64,000 nucleotides of DNA from Bacillus infantis NRRL B-14911. GTDB lineage: Bacteria; Bacillota; Bacilli; Bacillales; Cytobacillaceae. The stretch is taken from assembly GCF_000473245.1 (NCBI RefSeq), contig NC_022524.1, positions 2,132,501-2,196,500 of the forward strand. Direction: 5' to 3'. This document shows, piece by piece, positions 25,534-35,064 of this stretch (position 1 is the stretch's first letter; each line of letters opens with the position of its first letter). The position numbers were made by a program, and so were the translations under genes. The notes under the pieces are model-generated. The model searched no databases. It was not told the DNA's origin and saw nothing but the letters and a program-made list of their open reading frames with translations.

Positions 25534-26685
25534 ATGGTTATAAAAACAGGATTTCTTAAAGAGGAACATCAGATTTTTCAAAAGGCCTTAAAGAAATTTC
25601 TGGAGAAGGAAGCCTATCCCTTCTACGGTCAATGGGAGCAAGAGCGGCTTATACCAAGGGATTTCTGGAGGAAGATGGGAGAGCAGGGTTTTCTCTGTCC
25701 TGATTTAGATGAAGTATACGGAGGCAGCGGAACTGACTGGGGTTTTTCCGTCATTATAAATGAAGAATTGGAAAGAGTAGGTTCAGGGCTGGTTGGCTTT
25801 GGACTGCATAATGATATAGCTGTTCCCTACCTTTCTGAATTTGGTTCTGAGAAACAGAAAAACAGGTGGCTCCCCAAATGTGCTTCCGGTGACATTATTA
25901 CAGCGATTGCGATGACAGAACCTGGTGCAGGTTCCGATCTTGCAGGGATCAGTACGACAGCCGTTGACGAAGGTGATTATTATCTTCTCCACGGGCAAAA
26001 AACATTCATCACAAATGGGATGCACGCCGATCTGGTTATTGTCGCCTGCAAAACAGATCCTCAAGCGGTCCCCAAACATAAGGGAATCAGCCTGCTTGCG
26101 GTAGAAAGGGGATGCAAGGGTTTTTCGAGGGGGAGAAAACTGGATAAAATCGGCCTTCATTCTCAGGATACGGCTGAGCTAATCTTTGAAGACTGTCTTG
26201 TTCCTAAAGAAAATCTGATTGGAGAAGAAGGGCAAGGGTTTCAATATATGATGAAAAAGCTGCAGCAGGAAAGGCTTGTAGTTGCCATTGCTGCACAAGC
26301 TGCTTCTGAAGTCATGCTGGAGCTTACATTATCTTATGTGAAAAGCAGGGAGGCCTTCGGCAGACCGGTCGGAAATTTCCAGAACACCCAATTTAAAATG
26401 GCAGAAATGGCCACTGATATCGAGATGGGAAGAAGCTTCCTCGACACCTTGAATAAGGAGCATGTGGAAGGCAAGGATATCACGCAAAAAGTTTCTATGG
26501 CTAAATGGAAGCTGACTGATAATGCCAGAAGGATAGCAGCTGAATGCCTTCAGCTTCATGGCGGCTATGGATATATGGAAGAGTATGAGATTGCAAGAAG
26601 GTACAGGGATATTCCGGTTGCGAGCATTTATGCCGGTACCAATGAAATCATGAAATCCATCATAGCCAAAGGGCTTGGCCTTTAG
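25534..26685 (+). CDS. Acyl-CoA dehydrogenase
   Basis: The 383-residue flavoprotein has AMTEPGAGSDLAGI, the KTFITNG segment, RLVVAIAAQ, and the C-terminal LHGGYGYMEEYEIARRYRD with the catalytic region near the end (YAGTNEIMKSII). It introduces the 2,3 double bond into an acyl-CoA. GGGGGGAGG precedes the ATG. Chain length preference cannot be read; the family includes long-chain and branched-chain enzymes. Confidence 0.9.
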   Translation: MVIKTGFLKEEHQIFQKALKKFLEKEAYPFYGQWEQERLIPRDFWRKMGEQGFLCPDLDEVYGGSGTDWGFSVIINEELERVGSGLVGFGLHNDIAVPYLSEFGSEKQKNRWLPKCASGDIITAIAMTEPGAGSDLAGISTTAVDEGDYYLLHGQKTFITNGMHADLVIVACKTDPQAVPKHKGISLLAVERGCKGFSRGRKLDKIGLHSQDTAELIFEDCLVPKENLIGEEGQGFQYMMKKLQQERLVVAIAAQAASEVMLELTLSYVKSREAFGRPVGNFQNTQFKMAEMATDIEMGRSFLDTLNKEHVEGKDITQKVSMAKWKLTDNARRIAAECLQLHGGYGYMEEYEIARRYRDIPVASIYAGTNEIMKSIIAKGLGL

Positions 26686-26714
26686 GAATATGCTGATAGA
26701 AAGGAGATTGGCCG

Positions 26715-27863
26715 ATGAGGGAAGCTGTTATTGCTGAAGCTGTGCGGACGCCGATAGGAAAGAAGAATGGCGTACTGAAGAATATAAGGCCAGATGAGCT
26801 TGCAGCTTTCATATTGAAAGAGCTGACTGAGAGGGCGGGCCTCAATCCTTCTTTAGTTGATGATGTCATCATGGGCTGTGTCAGCCAAACCGGTGAGCAG
26901 GCAGGTGATATAGCGAGGATTGCCTCTTTGATTGCCGGATTTCCTGTTGAGGTACCTGGTGTATCCATTGACAGGCAATGCGGTTCAAGCCAGCAGGCAG
27001 TCCATTTTGCAGCGCAAGCAATACTCGCGGGGGATATGGATATCGTCATAGCCGGCGGAGTGGAGAGCATGTCCCGTGTTCCAATTGGCAGCAGCTTTCA
27101 GGGAGCCAAATTAAGTGAAAATCTTAAAAGGAAGCATGAGATGATCCACCAGGGCCTTTCAGCAGAGAGAATCGCAGAAAAATACGGATTCTCCAGGCAG
27201 CAGCTTGATGAATATTCTCTTGAAAGCCACGAGAAAGCGCTGAAAGCACAGGCAGAGGGCAAATTCCAAAGTGAGATTGCCCCAATTAAGGCGCTGCAGG
27301 ATGATGGGACAATGTTTATTGCATCAGAGGATTCCGGACCGCGGAAGGACACATCACTTGAGCTGCTGGGAACCTTGAAGCCGGCATTCATGGAGAATGG
27401 CAGGATCCATGCAGGCAATTCCAGCCAGATAAGCGACGGGGCAGCTGCCCTTTTGATCATGTCAAGGGAGAAGGCAGAGAGTCTTGGGCTTCGTCCGAGA
27501 TTCCGTATCCTTACAAGAACGGTGGTAGGATCAGAATCGACCCTAATGCTGACAGGGCCGATTCCGGCAACGGAAAAGGCGCTGCAAAAAGCAGGGCTCT
27601 CAATCGGGGATATTGATATATTTGAAGTGAATGAAGCCTTTGCTTCAGTGCCTCTTGCGTGGCTGAAGGAGACTGGAGCCGATCCGGCTAAGCTGAATCC
27701 AAACGGCGGAGCCATTGCACTCGGCCACCCGCTCGGCGCAAGCGGCGCAAGGATCATGACAGGGCTGATCTATGAACTGGAAAGGACAGGAGGGAGGTAC
27801 GGGCTGCAGACAATGTGCGAAGGCTATGGAATGGCAAATGCGACCATCATAGAACGCTTGTGA
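26715..27863 (+). CDS. Acetyl-CoA acyltransferase (thiolase)
   Basis: The 382-residue enzyme has the nucleophilic Cys in RQCGSSQQAVHFAA (about residue 91), NGGAIALGHPLGASGAR with the catalytic His, and the second catalytic Cys in TMCEGYGMANA. It cleaves 3-ketoacyl-CoA to acetyl-CoA and a shorter acyl-CoA. It sits 29 nt after the acyl-CoA dehydrogenase gene in the same operon. Confidence 0.9.
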   Translation: MREAVIAEAVRTPIGKKNGVLKNIRPDELAAFILKELTERAGLNPSLVDDVIMGCVSQTGEQAGDIARIASLIAGFPVEVPGVSIDRQCGSSQQAVHFAAQAILAGDMDIVIAGGVESMSRVPIGSSFQGAKLSENLKRKHEMIHQGLSAERIAEKYGFSRQQLDEYSLESHEKALKAQAEGKFQSEIAPIKALQDDGTMFIASEDSGPRKDTSLELLGTLKPAFMENGRIHAGNSSQISDGAAALLIMSREKAESLGLRPRFRILTRTVVGSESTLMLTGPIPATEKALQKAGLSIGDIDIFEVNEAFASVPLAWLKETGADPAKLNPNGGAIALGHPLGASGARIMTGLIYELERTGGRYGLQTMCEGYGMANATIIERL

Positions 27864-27905
27864 CAGACTGGTAAGGTGCTGATAAATATATTCAGGAGGT
27901 ACGCC

Positions 27906-29465
27906 ATGACAGTGACGATAGGAAGGATTTTAGATCTTGCTGTAATGAAATTTCCGGCAAAAGAGGCAGTGTACGATGTCAGGAAGAACAGGCGATACAC
28001 TTATAGTGAATGGAATCTGCGCATCAACCGGGTCGCACATGCGCTCGCTGCTGAAGGTGTCAGCAAGGGGGACAGGGTTTCTGTTTTTTTATATAACACA
28101 GAGGAATTGGCGGCAGTCTTTTTCGCCTGTGCTAAAATCGGGGCCGTTTTCAATCCAATCAATTTCCGCCTTCAGGCTGAAGAAGCAGCATATATCCTTA
28201 GAGATGCCAGCCCGAAGGTTCTAATTTACGAAGAGGCACTTGAACCAGTGGTTTCCGCTCTTGAAGGACAATTTCCTGCAACAGCTTTCTGGTATATTGA
28301 TGAGGAGCCGCCTTCCTATGCGGCCTCATTTGATGAAAAAGTCTCGCAAGCCTCTGACAGCCCGGTTTTTGCTGATGTCAGTGAAGATGATGATTATGCG
28401 ATCATGTATACAAGCGGAACGACCGGCCGGCCTAAAGGAGTCATTCATACACACAGGCATATGGCTGAACAGAGCTTGACGGTTATTGCAGCGACAAAGC
28501 TTGAACCCTCTGACAAAGGGCTGGTCACTGCACCGATGTTTCATTGTGCAGAGCTGCATTGCGCCTTTCTTCCCCGCGTCCATGTAGGGGCTGGAAATAT
28601 CATCCTCCATCAATTCAACCCGAAAAAGGTGCTGCAGCTGATAGAGGAGGAGGGAATCACTAAGTTTTTCGCTGCTCCGACTATGTGGAATATGATATTG
28701 CAGGAAGATCTTATGGCTTACTGCCTGGACAGCCTGAAACTTGGCTTGTACGGGGCTGCGCCGATGGCCCCGGCACTTGTTAAGCTGTGCAGGGAGAAGC
28801 TTGGTATCTTATTGGTCCAGGCTTACGGAATGACAGAGATGGGACCGGCCATCACATTCCTTTCTGAGCATGATCAGCTTTCAAAAGCAGGCTCTGCCGG
28901 CCAGGCATGCCTGAATCATGAGATCAGGATTGTCAGGCCGAACGATAACGGGCCATCAAATCCCGAAGATATCCTTCCTGCAGGGGAAGCAGGAGAAATC
29001 ATTGTCAAAGGTCCCAGCATGATGAAGGGATATTACAATATGAAAGAAACAACAGAAAAAGCATTATATAAAGGATGGTACCATTCAGGGGACATCGGTG
29101 CTTTAGATGAAGATGGCTACCTATGGGTAAGGGACAGGGTGGATGACATGATCATCAGCGGCGGCGAGAATATCTACCCGAGGGAAATTGAGGATGTCCT
29201 GTTTGAACATAGCGGAGTCCTGGACGCAGCAGTCATCGGCCAGCCGGATGACAGGTGGGGAGAGACTGTGACGGCATTCGTTGTTAAAAAAGATCCTTCT
29301 GTATCAGAGGAAGAATTGGACAGCTGGTGCAAGGAAAGCAGCAGGCTTGCCAATTATAAGCGGCCGAGAAAATACATTTTCTGTGAAAGCCTGCCGCGGA
29401 ACGCGAGCGGAAAACTGCAGAAATTTGTGTTGAGGAGTGAACTGTCCCAATCAGCACAATCGTGA
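27906..29465 (+). CDS. AMP-forming acyl-CoA synthetase
   Basis: The 519-residue ANL-family enzyme has the P-loop YTSGTTGRPKGV, QAYGMTEMGPA, WYHSGDIGALDEDGYL and the C-terminal NASGKLQKF with the catalytic lysine. ATG 27906 is set by AGGAGG; an earlier in-frame ATG at 27876 lacks a site. It activates a free carboxylic acid for the operon's oxidation genes. Medium or long-chain fatty acids are likeliest, but aryl acids are possible. Confidence 0.88.
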   Translation: MTVTIGRILDLAVMKFPAKEAVYDVRKNRRYTYSEWNLRINRVAHALAAEGVSKGDRVSVFLYNTEELAAVFFACAKIGAVFNPINFRLQAEEAAYILRDASPKVLIYEEALEPVVSALEGQFPATAFWYIDEEPPSYAASFDEKVSQASDSPVFADVSEDDDYAIMYTSGTTGRPKGVIHTHRHMAEQSLTVIAATKLEPSDKGLVTAPMFHCAELHCAFLPRVHVGAGNIILHQFNPKKVLQLIEEEGITKFFAAPTMWNMILQEDLMAYCLDSLKLGLYGAAPMAPALVKLCREKLGILLVQAYGMTEMGPAITFLSEHDQLSKAGSAGQACLNHEIRIVRPNDNGPSNPEDILPAGEAGEIIVKGPSMMKGYYNMKETTEKALYKGWYHSGDIGALDEDGYLWVRDRVDDMIISGGENIYPREIEDVLFEHSGVLDAAVIGQPDDRWGETVTAFVVKKDPSVSEEELDSWCKESSRLANYKRPRKYIFCESLPRNASGKLQKFVLRSELSQSAQS

Positions 29466-29504
29466 AAATAGGAGCTGCCTGTAAAAAGGCAGCTCCTATT
29501 TTTC
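29465..29504. terminator. Bidirectional terminator between convergent genes
   Basis: A perfect 14-bp stem (29467-29480 with 29487-29500), with A/T runs on both sides, ends both the beta-oxidation operon and the DUF421 gene; the stop codon of the latter is inside the stem. Confidence 0.9.
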
Positions 29505-30197
29505 CTGTCTGCGGTGATCCTTGATCGTTAGTTTGCCTTTTCCTCTTTTGTTTACAATCAGGGTCTTTGTCTTTTCATTTACAAAAGCATAGAGGATGTC
29601 TTTAGCTGAAAGGCTGTTCTCATCCAGTTTTTTTGTCAGCCAATCTTTTGAAAGATGCAGAAGCTTTAAATTTCTGAGCTGAATCTTTCCGTCGACTATG
29701 ACAGAAACAGGCAGGCCTTCATCTTCAATATTAATGTTGAGATGCTCGACAGTAACAGGGGTATTTTCCGTCTTGGGAATTACGCTGATTTCCCCGATTG
29801 GTTCCAGTACAGCATACTCAACATCAGAAACTTTGGGAAATCCTTTGCTCCGCAGGATCGATAAAACCTGTGAGACTGACAAATGCGCTTTTTCAAGCTG
29901 ATCTTCAATGATTTCACCATCCTTAATCAGGATAGATGGCTCTCCCAGAAAGAATTTGTTCCCAATCTGGTTTAAGGTTAAGTAAGAAAAACAGATATGA
30001 AGCACAACCAGGATGGCCAGGGAGCCAATGGTAGGCCAAAATTCTGTGCTGATCAAGGGTTCGGATGCGACAGTGCCGACAATGATAATGGCGACAAGGT
30101 CATAGGGTGTCATCTGTACAATGGAAGACTTCCCCATCAGCCGCATGATTGCAATAGTTACAAGGTATAATACCAGAATTTTTATAAACAGAAACAA
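29496..30197 (-). CDS. DUF421 (YetF/YdfS-like) membrane protein
   Basis: The N-terminus has three hydrophobic segments with the conserved IMRLMGKSSIVQMTPYDLVAIIIVGTVASEPL, followed by a soluble domain with ILIKDGEI and LRSKGFPKVSDVEYAVLEPIGEISV. TTG 30197 is preferred because GGGAGAGG lies 5 nt before it; an in-frame TTG at 30212 overlaps that site. Some family members in Bacillus are linked to spore germination or membrane stress, but exact function is unknown. It is a single gene between two terminator regions. Confidence 0.8.
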   Translation of the reverse strand: MFLFIKILVLYLVTIAIMRLMGKSSIVQMTPYDLVAIIIVGTVASEPLISTEFWPTIGSLAILVVLHICFSYLTLNQIGNKFFLGEPSILIKDGEIIEDQLEKAHLSVSQVLSILRSKGFPKVSDVEYAVLEPIGEISVIPKTENTPVTVEHLNINIEDEGLPVSVIVDGKIQLRNLKLLHLSKDWLTKKLDENSLSAKDILYAFVNEKTKTLIVNKRGKGKLTIKDHRRQEK

Positions 30198-30265
30198 TCT
30201 GACCTCTCCCAACGCTAAAAAAGGATAGTGTCAGTTTTCCCGGTTATAATCCATTTAAGTCTTTT

Positions 30266-31156
30266 TTAAAGTCCCTCCAGCAGCCGTTTGGCGATCCTTT
30301 CATAATCATCTTTTGTAATGCCAGGTGCAAATTCTTCCGGGAGCTCATCAAGATCAGGTACCGGGCCGCCTTCAGGCGTACCGTAAATGACTTTCAGCGG
30401 CTCGCCGTTTTCCGGATTTGTCCCTTTCCAAATCTGGCCTATTCCCTTAAAATCCGTGTCACTCCATGTATAAAGAACATTGCTGAGCCCTTTTTCTTCA
30501 AACTTCCGCGCTGCATCAAATCGGGAGTTGCTTAAGTCGGGAATGGGCAGCATCTTTGTTAAGTCGACGCCAGTCGCGATATCGAGCGCTTTTGCGTAGG
30601 CTAATATGTGTGTACCTCCCCTGACCAGAAGATAGCCGATCATTTCCCTTGCAACAGGGTGATCTGTCATCTCATAAACGCGCATTTTATGTGTCCTGGC
30701 ACCGACTTCCAGGAAAAAATTATGAAGAAGATCCAGCACCAGATTGCCGCTGCTGAACACATTGTCCCCGGTCCATGCCCTTCCCATTGAGTCGCCGGGA
30801 AGGCCAGTCTGGGCAGAGGCTATAAAATGATAAGTGTTTCGTGCATCCTTCCCGTTCTGAAGCGGTGCAATATCCGGATCACCAGGAAAGGTATTTCCTT
30901 TCGAGAGCAGATTGATTGCATTTGTCACCAGTTCCACATGGCCAAACTCTTCTGCGGTTATGCTGGCGACCAGATCGTAGAATGGCTTCAGCTTCTTTTT
31001 ACTCCTGAAGTTGAAGGATTGGAACATATAGTTATTGAGAGTAGACATTTCGCCAAACTTGCCTCCAAGCAGTTCCTGGACGGCAGCTGCAGCATTCATG
31101 TCACCGTGAGAAGGCTCAGGGAGTTCAATTGCCAGCCTGTTTATTCTCTTGAACAT
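30266..31156 (-). CDS. Manganese catalase
   Basis: The 296-residue ferritin-like protein has the dimanganese catalase features: ELLGGKFGEMSTLNNYMFQS, SITAEEFGHVELV and EVGARTHKMRVYEMTDHPVAREMIGYLLVRGGTH, which together give the Glu and His ligands. It dismutates hydrogen peroxide. Relatives in Bacillus include YdbD, YjqC and coat protein CotJC. It shares an operon with a DUF2642 protein, a family often linked to the spore coat, so a spore-associated enzyme is plausible. Confidence 0.9.
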   Translation of the reverse strand: MFKRINRLAIELPEPSHGDMNAAAAVQELLGGKFGEMSTLNNYMFQSFNFRSKKKLKPFYDLVASITAEEFGHVELVTNAINLLSKGNTFPGDPDIAPLQNGKDARNTYHFIASAQTGLPGDSMGRAWTGDNVFSSGNLVLDLLHNFFLEVGARTHKMRVYEMTDHPVAREMIGYLLVRGGTHILAYAKALDIATGVDLTKMLPIPDLSNSRFDAARKFEEKGLSNVLYTWSDTDFKGIGQIWKGTNPENGEPLKVIYGTPEGGPVPDLDELPEEFAPGITKDDYERIAKRLLEGL

Positions 31157-31177
31157 ATTTTTCCCTCCACTGGGTTG

Positions 31178-31393
31178 TTAGCCTGGAAAAATCCAGACAA
31201 TCTGCTGAATGCGGATATAGAATGGTGTCCTGGCAGACTCGACTACCAGGTGGTCCGGCAGGGCATTAATCAAGACGCCCCTTACAGATCCATGAGTGGT
31301 CTGCACTGTTACAGAATCACCTATTAAAGTAAGGGCGGCCTGGTATACATAAGGATCGAAGCTTGAATTAAAAGAAACTGCTGTTCCGTCCAT
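31178..31393 (-). CDS. DUF2642-like small protein
   Basis: The 71-residue protein (DPYVYQAALTLIGDSVTVQ, GSVRGVLINALPDHLVVE, FYIRIQQIVWIFP) has an Sm-like beta-strand pattern matching DUF2642 proteins such as YuzF. It lies 21 nt before the Mn catalase gene, so they are cotranscribed. Its function is unknown; relatives are often found among spore coat genes. Confidence 0.65.
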   Translation of the reverse strand: MDGTAVSFNSSFDPYVYQAALTLIGDSVTVQTTHGSVRGVLINALPDHLVVESARTPFYIRIQQIVWIFPG

Positions 31394-31540
31394 CTTTTCA
31401 GCTCCTTTTCGCCAAAATCTATCATAAGCCTATGAGCGTGAAGGAAGTTTCAGAATATGTCCATGAAAGAAGGACAGGCGGATGGAGTTACCTTTGGCAG
31501 CCGCCGTGTGGGAAAATAAAAGGGAGTGGAAGGAGTTAAT

Positions 31541-31572
31541 AAAAAACCCCCATGCTTTCACAGCAGGGGGGG
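31541..31572 (-). terminator. Terminator after the ABC-F gene
   Basis: CCCCC-TGCT pairs with AGCA-TGGGGG around a short loop, followed by six T residues on the minus strand. Confidence 0.8.
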
Positions 31573-31577
31573 AATGT

Positions 31578-33138
31578 TTATGCCTGATTCATTTTTTGGG
31601 ACCATTCTTCAACGTCCCAGGTCTTAGTTACCCAGTCTTTATAAAAGTCTGGCTCATGGCATACAAGCACAACAGTGCCTTTATAAGCTTTCAGCGCACG
31701 CTTCAGCTCTTCTTTTGCTGCAATATCCAGGTGGTTTGTCGGCTCATCGAATAAGAGCCAATTGCTTTCATTCATCAGGAGCTTGCAAAGGCGGACCTTC
31801 GCCTGCTCGCCTCCGCTCAATTGTTTCAGCGGGCGGGAAATATGTTCATTTTTCAATCCGCATCTTGCCAATGAGGCGCGGACCTGGTGCTGGTCGAGGC
31901 TTGGGAACTCGCTCCATACATCATCGATCGGAGTGATGTTGCCCGCTTTTACTTCTTGTTCAAAATAAGAAGGGAATAAGAAGTCTCCGCGCTCGATTTT
32001 GCCGCTGAGAGGGGAAATCTTGCCAAGCATTGTTTTTCAGCAGCGTCGACTTCCCGACTCCATTGCAGCCCACGATCGCAATTTTTTCTCCCCGTTCAAC
32101 TGTCATATTCAGTTTTGGAAGGAGCGGCTCGGAATAACCGATCTCAAAATCCTTCCCTTCGAACACGTACCTGCTGCTGCTTCTGGACTCTTTGAACTCG
32201 AATGTTGGCTTAACAGCAGTTTCAGGACGATCAATCCGTTCCATCCGGTCAAGCTGCTTTTGGCGGCTTTTTGCACGGCCTGTTGTTGAATAGCGGGCTT
32301 TATTTTTAGAAATGAAATCTTCCTGCTTTTTAATGAATTCCTGCTGTTTTTCATAGGCATTGATATGCTGGTTTTTATTGATCTCAGCAAGCTCAAGGAA
32401 TTTATCATAACTCGCGGTATATCTGCTGAGCTTTGAAAATTCCAGGTGGAAAATGACATTTGATACAGAATTCATAAATTCTGTATCATGGGAAATCAGC
32501 ATGAATGCATAAGGATATTCCTTCAGGTAGCCGGTAAGCCAGCGGATGTGTTCAACATCCAGATAGTTGGTCGGCTCATCAAGCAAAAGGACCTGAGGCT
32601 GCTCCAGGAGAAGCTTGGCCAGAAGAACCTTTGTATGCTGTCCGCCGCTCAGTGCAGCAACGTCACGCTCAAGTCCGATTGCATCCAGGCCAAGGCCGCG
32701 TGCTGCTTCCTCAATCTTGATATCAAGGGAATAGAACCCGCCGGCATCGAGACGGTCCTGGATTTCACCCATTTGCTCAAGGAGCTCTTCAAGCTCTTCA
32801 GGAGTGGCATCAGCCATTTTTGCTGTCACTTCATTCAGGGCTTTTTCCTGCTCGAATAATGGAAGGAAAGCATCCTTCAGCACATCGCGCATTGTCCTGC
32901 CCGGAGTAGGAATTGTATGCTGGTCCAAATAGCCGTAATGCACATTGGGAGTCCACTCCACTTTACCGCTGTCGTGGATCAGCTGATTGGTTATAATGTT
33001 CATAAGAGTCGATTTCCCGACTCCGTTTGCGCCTACAAGGCCAACATGGTCTTCCTGGAGAAGACGGAAGGATACATCTTTGAATAAAGTTCTATCAGCA
33101 AAAGTATGGCTTAAATGATCTACAGTTAATAAACTCAT
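31578..33138 (-). pseudogene. ABC-F family ATPase interrupted by a one-base frameshift
   Basis: The first frame (33138 to 31960) encodes the first ABC domain (GANGVGKST, LSGGQHTKVLLAKLL, LLLDEPTNYLD), the linker and the second Walker A (GCNGVGKSTLLK), then runs into unrelated sequence. The remaining second domain is in another frame ending at 31578 (PLKQLSGGEQAKVRLCKLL, LLFDEPTNHLD). On the coding strand the break is a run of five A residues (32033-32037); four would give KST-LLK-TML-GKI and restore a normal ABC-F protein of about 519 residues. ABC-F proteins act on ribosomes in translation or antibiotic resistance. The frameshift may be real, a homopolymer sequencing error, or slippage-tolerated; everything else in both halves is intact. 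Confidence 0.85.
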
Positions 33139-33273
33139 CGTTTATATTCCTCGCTTTGCATGTCTAATCCATTATTTCATCATACTAAAAAACAATAGCG
33201 AAAACCAGGTGTTTTGGATTCCAATTACCATTAGAAGCAGCCCATTTATTACGGGTTACGGGAAACAATGTTT

Positions 33274-33301
33274 TTGACACCCTTTATTTGGCTGTTATAA
33301 T
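33274..33301 (+). promoter_or_regulatory. Consensus sigma-A promoter of trhO
   Basis: TTGACA (33274-33279) and TATAAT (33296-33301), both perfect, are 16 bp apart, about 80 nt before the gene start. Confidence 0.8.
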
Positions 33302-33382
33302 GGAATAGGTTTAAAAAATCCGGTAAGGGGCTGCCTGCCGGAACAGAATCTTGCATACGGTCTGGAAAGGAAAGAAAAAATC

Positions 33383-34348
33383 ATGGATACACAATCATAT
33401 AGAATTTTGCTTTATTACAAATATGTTCATATAGAAGATCCTGCGGCACAAAGAGAAGAACACTTGAATTTCTGCAACGGCATCGGCCTTAAGGGACGTG
33501 TGCTGATCTCTGAAGAGGGCATCAACGGCACCGTGTCAGGCACGGTTGAGCAGACACAGGCCTATATCGACATGATGGACAATCATCCATTATTCAAAGG
33601 TACAGTGTTCAAGATTGATGAGGCAGAAGGGCATGCATTCAGAAAAATGCGCGTCAGAGTCAGAAAAGAACTTGTGAACCTGAGCCTTGAAGATGATGTC
33701 GATCCATTAAAGCTGACAGGGACACATTTAGAACCAAAAGAGTTTTTTGAAAAGATGCAGGACCCGGATACTGTCGTCCTCGATGCGAGAAATGACTATG
33801 AATACGACCTTGGACATTTCAAGGGGGCAATTAAGCCGGATATCCAAAATTTCCGTGAGCTTCCTGAATGGATCAAGGAAAACAAAGATAAGTTTGAGGG
33901 CAAGAAGATTCTTACCTATTGTACTGGAGGCGTCCGCTGCGAAAAGTTCTCCGGGTGGCTTCTTAAAGAAGGATTTGAGGATGTCGGCCAGCTGCATGGG
34001 GGCATCGTAACGTACGGTAAAGATCCTGAGGTGCGCGGCAAGCTGTGGGATGGCCAATGCTATGTGTTCGATGACCGGATCAGTGTTCCTGTCAACCAGG
34101 AGGAGCATGTCATCGTCGGCCGTGACTATTACACAGGCGAGCCTTGCGAAAGATATGTAAGGTGCGCAAACCCCGAATGCAATAAGCAAATCCTGAGCTC
34201 TGAAGAAAATGAGCATAAATATCTGCGGAGCTGCAGCCATGATTGCCGGGTGCACCCTCGCAACCGCTATATCAGCGAACATGGCCTTTCAGAAGAAGAA
34301 GTGGCTAAGAGAATGAAGAAACTTGAAGAAGAAGCTGTTCAATCTTGA
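33383..34348 (+). CDS. trhO: tRNA uridine(34) hydroxylase, rhodanese-type
   Basis: The 321-residue protein has an N-terminal acylphosphatase-like domain ([19 protein letters not shown]), a rhodanese domain with the active-site [16 protein letters not shown] (Cys180), and a C-terminal Cys-rich segment ([24 protein letters not shown]). This is the YceA/TrhO family, which makes 5-hydroxyuridine at tRNA position 34 using oxygen. It is a single gene with its own promoter and terminator. Confidence 0.9.
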   Translation: MDTQSYRILLYYKYVHIEDPAAQREEHLNFCNGIGLKGRVLISEEGINGTVSGTVEQTQAYIDMMDNHPLFKGTVFKIDEAEGHAFRKMRVRVRKELVNLSLEDDVDPLKLTGTHLEPKEFFEKMQDPDTVVLDARNDYEYDLGHFKGAIKPDIQNFRELPEWIKENKDKFEGKKILTYCTGGVRCEKFSGWLLKEGFEDVGQLHGGIVTYGKDPEVRGKLWDGQCYVFDDRISVPVNQEEHVIVGRDYYTGEPCERYVRCANPECNKQILSSEENEHKYLRSCSHDCRVHPRNRYISEHGLSEEEVAKRMKKLEEEAVQS

Positions 34349-34352
34349 TAAA

Positions 34353-34382
34353 ATGACGTGCAGGAGGCTGCACGTCATTTTT
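34353..34382 (+). terminator. Terminator of trhO
   Basis: An 11-bp perfect stem (34353-34363 with 34368-34378) and a following T run. Confidence 0.85.
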
Positions 34383-34409
34383 ATATTAAAAATTGGGCCA
34401 AACTGTTCT

Positions 34410-34958
34410 TCACTTAAGATCGGCAGCTGCTGTTTTGCCTGGATAGTACTTTCTTTCTTCTTCGGCAAAATTACCTTTTGCTGTTATAGCATCAGGACAG
34501 ATTTTTATAACTGCTGTCCTGCTTCCTAGCGAAGAACGGTATTTATCTACATGGGCTTTTGGCAGCGGTGCCTGGAAGTAGCCGGGTACATACTTGTCGA
34601 GCATGTTCTGCATAACCATAGTTGCTTCATCTATATCGGATAGCACAAATGCTTTTCCAAATATCATGACACTCATATAAGCTGTATCTGTTTTTGCGGG
34701 GACGGGGTCGGTAAGTGTGCCGAAATCTTCGCTTACCGTAAAGCAGACATGCGGATTGTTTAGCAGCAGCTCCATTTTCCTTCCTTCAGAAGCTCCATGA
34801 AAATAGATACAATCATCCTGCCAAATAAAATTAAGAGGCACCACATAAGGGTAAGAACTGTCATTGAGTCCAAGATATCCTGTTCTGGCCCCCTTAAGGA
34901 AGGTGCTGATTTTCTCCGGACCTTTGACTTCAAGCATTGATTGGCGCATTGGAAACAT
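34410..34958 (-). CDS. Pyridoxamine 5'-phosphate oxidase-like flavin-binding protein
   Basis: The 182-residue protein shows the NimA/PNPOx-like split barrel: GARTGYLGLNDSSYPYVVPLNFIWQDDCIYFHGASEGRK in several strands, NNPHVCFTVSEDFG and SVMIFGKAFVLSD. Such proteins bind FMN or related cofactors. It is divergent from a MocR-family PLP regulator, a common pairing that suggests regulation by that neighbour. Substrate unknown. Confidence 0.8.
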   Translation of the reverse strand: MFPMRQSMLEVKGPEKISTFLKGARTGYLGLNDSSYPYVVPLNFIWQDDCIYFHGASEGRKMELLLNNPHVCFTVSEDFGTLTDPVPAKTDTAYMSVMIFGKAFVLSDIDEATMVMQNMLDKYVPGYFQAPLPKAHVDKYRSSLGSRTAVIKICPDAITAKGNFAEEERKYYPGKTAAADLK

Positions 34959-35001
34959 TTACTCCACTCCTTAGGAATTTGTGATATATTCAGATTAATG
35001 T

Positions 35002-35036
35002 AAATGTGACCGCCTTAAAAGTGACAGATTTATAAT
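35002..35036 (+). promoter_or_regulatory. Direct repeats and -10 element in the divergent promoter region
   Basis: Two GTGAC motifs in similar context (35006-35010 and 35021-35025) are directly repeated 15 bp apart, just before TATAAT (35031-35036). MocR/PdxR regulators typically bind direct repeats, so this is a candidate autoregulatory site. Confidence 0.4.
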
Positions 35037-35064
35037 ATCTTAAGGGGACAGATGGGAGTGCCGC

